A stretch of 52,634 nucleotides of DNA from an uncultured Eubacteriales bacterium. Its GTDB lineage: Bacteria > Bacillota > Clostridia > Oscillospirales > CAG-272. Position numbers and translations under genes: made by a program. The notes under the pieces were generated by a model. The model had not been told where the DNA came from, searched no databases, and saw only the letters and a program-made list of their open reading frames with translations. Position 1 is the stretch's first letter, and each line of letters begins with the position of its first letter. The stretch is from NCBI GenBank assembly GCA_934462825.1, contig CAKSIP010000006.1, positions 1-52,634 on the forward strand, in the 5' to 3' direction. Positions 52,314 to 52,634 of the stretch are shown here, in pieces.

Positions 52314-52634
52314 TTATTTTACAAATTCATGGTACAAAGAGTTTTCTGACAGGTATCGGCTTGACAAAGGCTGTACCACTTGAATCTTGTTTATTATATT
52401 ATGGGTAAGAGTAGCAAATTCACTATCCGGGGGAACTTCACAAAGAATTTTTTCCAAATGCGGCTTTAGCATGCCGATTTCGTACGACATCGTGGAGTCA
52501 ATCCGATACCGGCAACGATCAACGTAAGGAAAAATGTTTTTTTGCTCATTTTCTCTCACGCTTTTCCACATCTGCATTGTATCAACCGGTGTTGTCGCGC
52601 GATAATAATAATCGCGCACAATCCGGCGCAACAG
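52314..52634 (-). CDS. Nucleoside (uridine-like) kinase, C-terminal part
   Basis: The last 106 residues of a protein cut by the window edge. RRIVRDYYYRATTP, SVRENEQKNIFP and the end LSENSLYHEFVK match the C-terminus of the large Clostridial nucleoside kinase (a TGS-like domain followed by a uridine-kinase/phosphoribulokinase domain). The active site lies outside the window. The frame continues to the last base. Confidence 0.85.
   Translation of the reverse strand: MLRRIVRDYYYRATTPVDTMQMWKSVRENEQKNIFPYVDRCRYRIDSTMSYEIGMLKPHLEKILCEVPPDSEFATLTHNIINKIQVVQPLSSRYLSENSLYHEFVK

Overview
The window looks like the chromosome of a spore-forming, low-to-mid GC Bacillota of the class Clostridia. The evidence is a full-length Spo0A, the sporulation genes yabP, yabQ and ytfJ/gerW, a SpoVB-type flippase, a strong sigma-E-like promoter in front of a D,D-carboxypeptidase, the infC-rpmI-rplT operon with a Firmicutes-type attenuator, and the Bacillus-like order mazG / S4 protein / yabP / yabQ / divIC. 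I cannot name the genus. Non-ATG starts are frequent (TTG for hisS, the CPBP protease and prfB; GTG for the E2-like protein; ATT for infC). I see no phage, insertion sequence, CRISPR array or toxin-antitoxin module. This is core chromosome, and the interest lies in regulation and in a few degenerate or overlapping genes.

Layout. 1-6 kb, minus strand: a nucleoside salvage block (BMP-family lipoprotein, cytidine deaminase, membrane protein, phosphopentomutase, purine nucleoside phosphorylase, thymidine kinase, HD hydrolase). 6.2-10.9 kb, plus strand: hisS, a DJ-1 protein, 5-formyl-THF cyclo-ligase, a CPBP protease and an MltG-like protein whose catalytic Glu is replaced by Gln. 10.9-11.8 kb, minus strand: an unrecognised protein. 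12.0-16.6 kb, plus strand: a tRNA-Gly/Arg/His operon, a metallophosphoesterase/beta-propeller protein, prfB and tcdA. 16.6-36.2 kb, minus strand: a long run of housekeeping genes read from infC down: infC-rpmI-rplT, a TrmH/SpoU methyltransferase, dprA, topA, trmFO, plsX, rnc, a radical SAM protein, smc, ftsY, rdgB, yhbY, nadD, yqeK, rsfS, and an E2-like acyltransferase. 36.2-37.0 kb: a gene-free regulatory region with an infC attenuator on one strand and an unidentified structured small RNA plus the lon promoter on the other. 37.0-47.4 kb, plus strand: lon, engB, a site-2-type protease, scpA, scpB, a DUF2953 protein, ytfJ, a D,D-carboxypeptidase, rluB, a small unknown protein and spo0A. 47.6-52.6 kb, minus strand: a truncated nucleoside kinase, spoVB-like, mazG, HU, an S4 protein, yabP, yabQ and divIC.

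How the genes fit together. The first block imports and breaks down nucleosides: the lipoprotein binds them, Cdd and DeoD deaminate or phosphorolyse them, DeoB moves ribose-1-phosphate into the pentose pathway, and Tdk salvages thymidine. smc and scpAB together encode the condensin complex, although they are 16 kb apart. The yab cluster and ytfJ belong to spore coat, cortex and germination biology; spo0A is the master switch. The best candidates for follow-up are the unidentified RNA before lon, the infC leader with a sequence-visible terminator/antiterminator pair, the MltG homologue carrying the equivalent of a known inactivating substitution, an overlapping upstream ORF that owns the only good ribosome-binding site of topA, and two genes (tcdA, engB) whose Shine-Dalgarno site is separated from the start codon by a hairpin.
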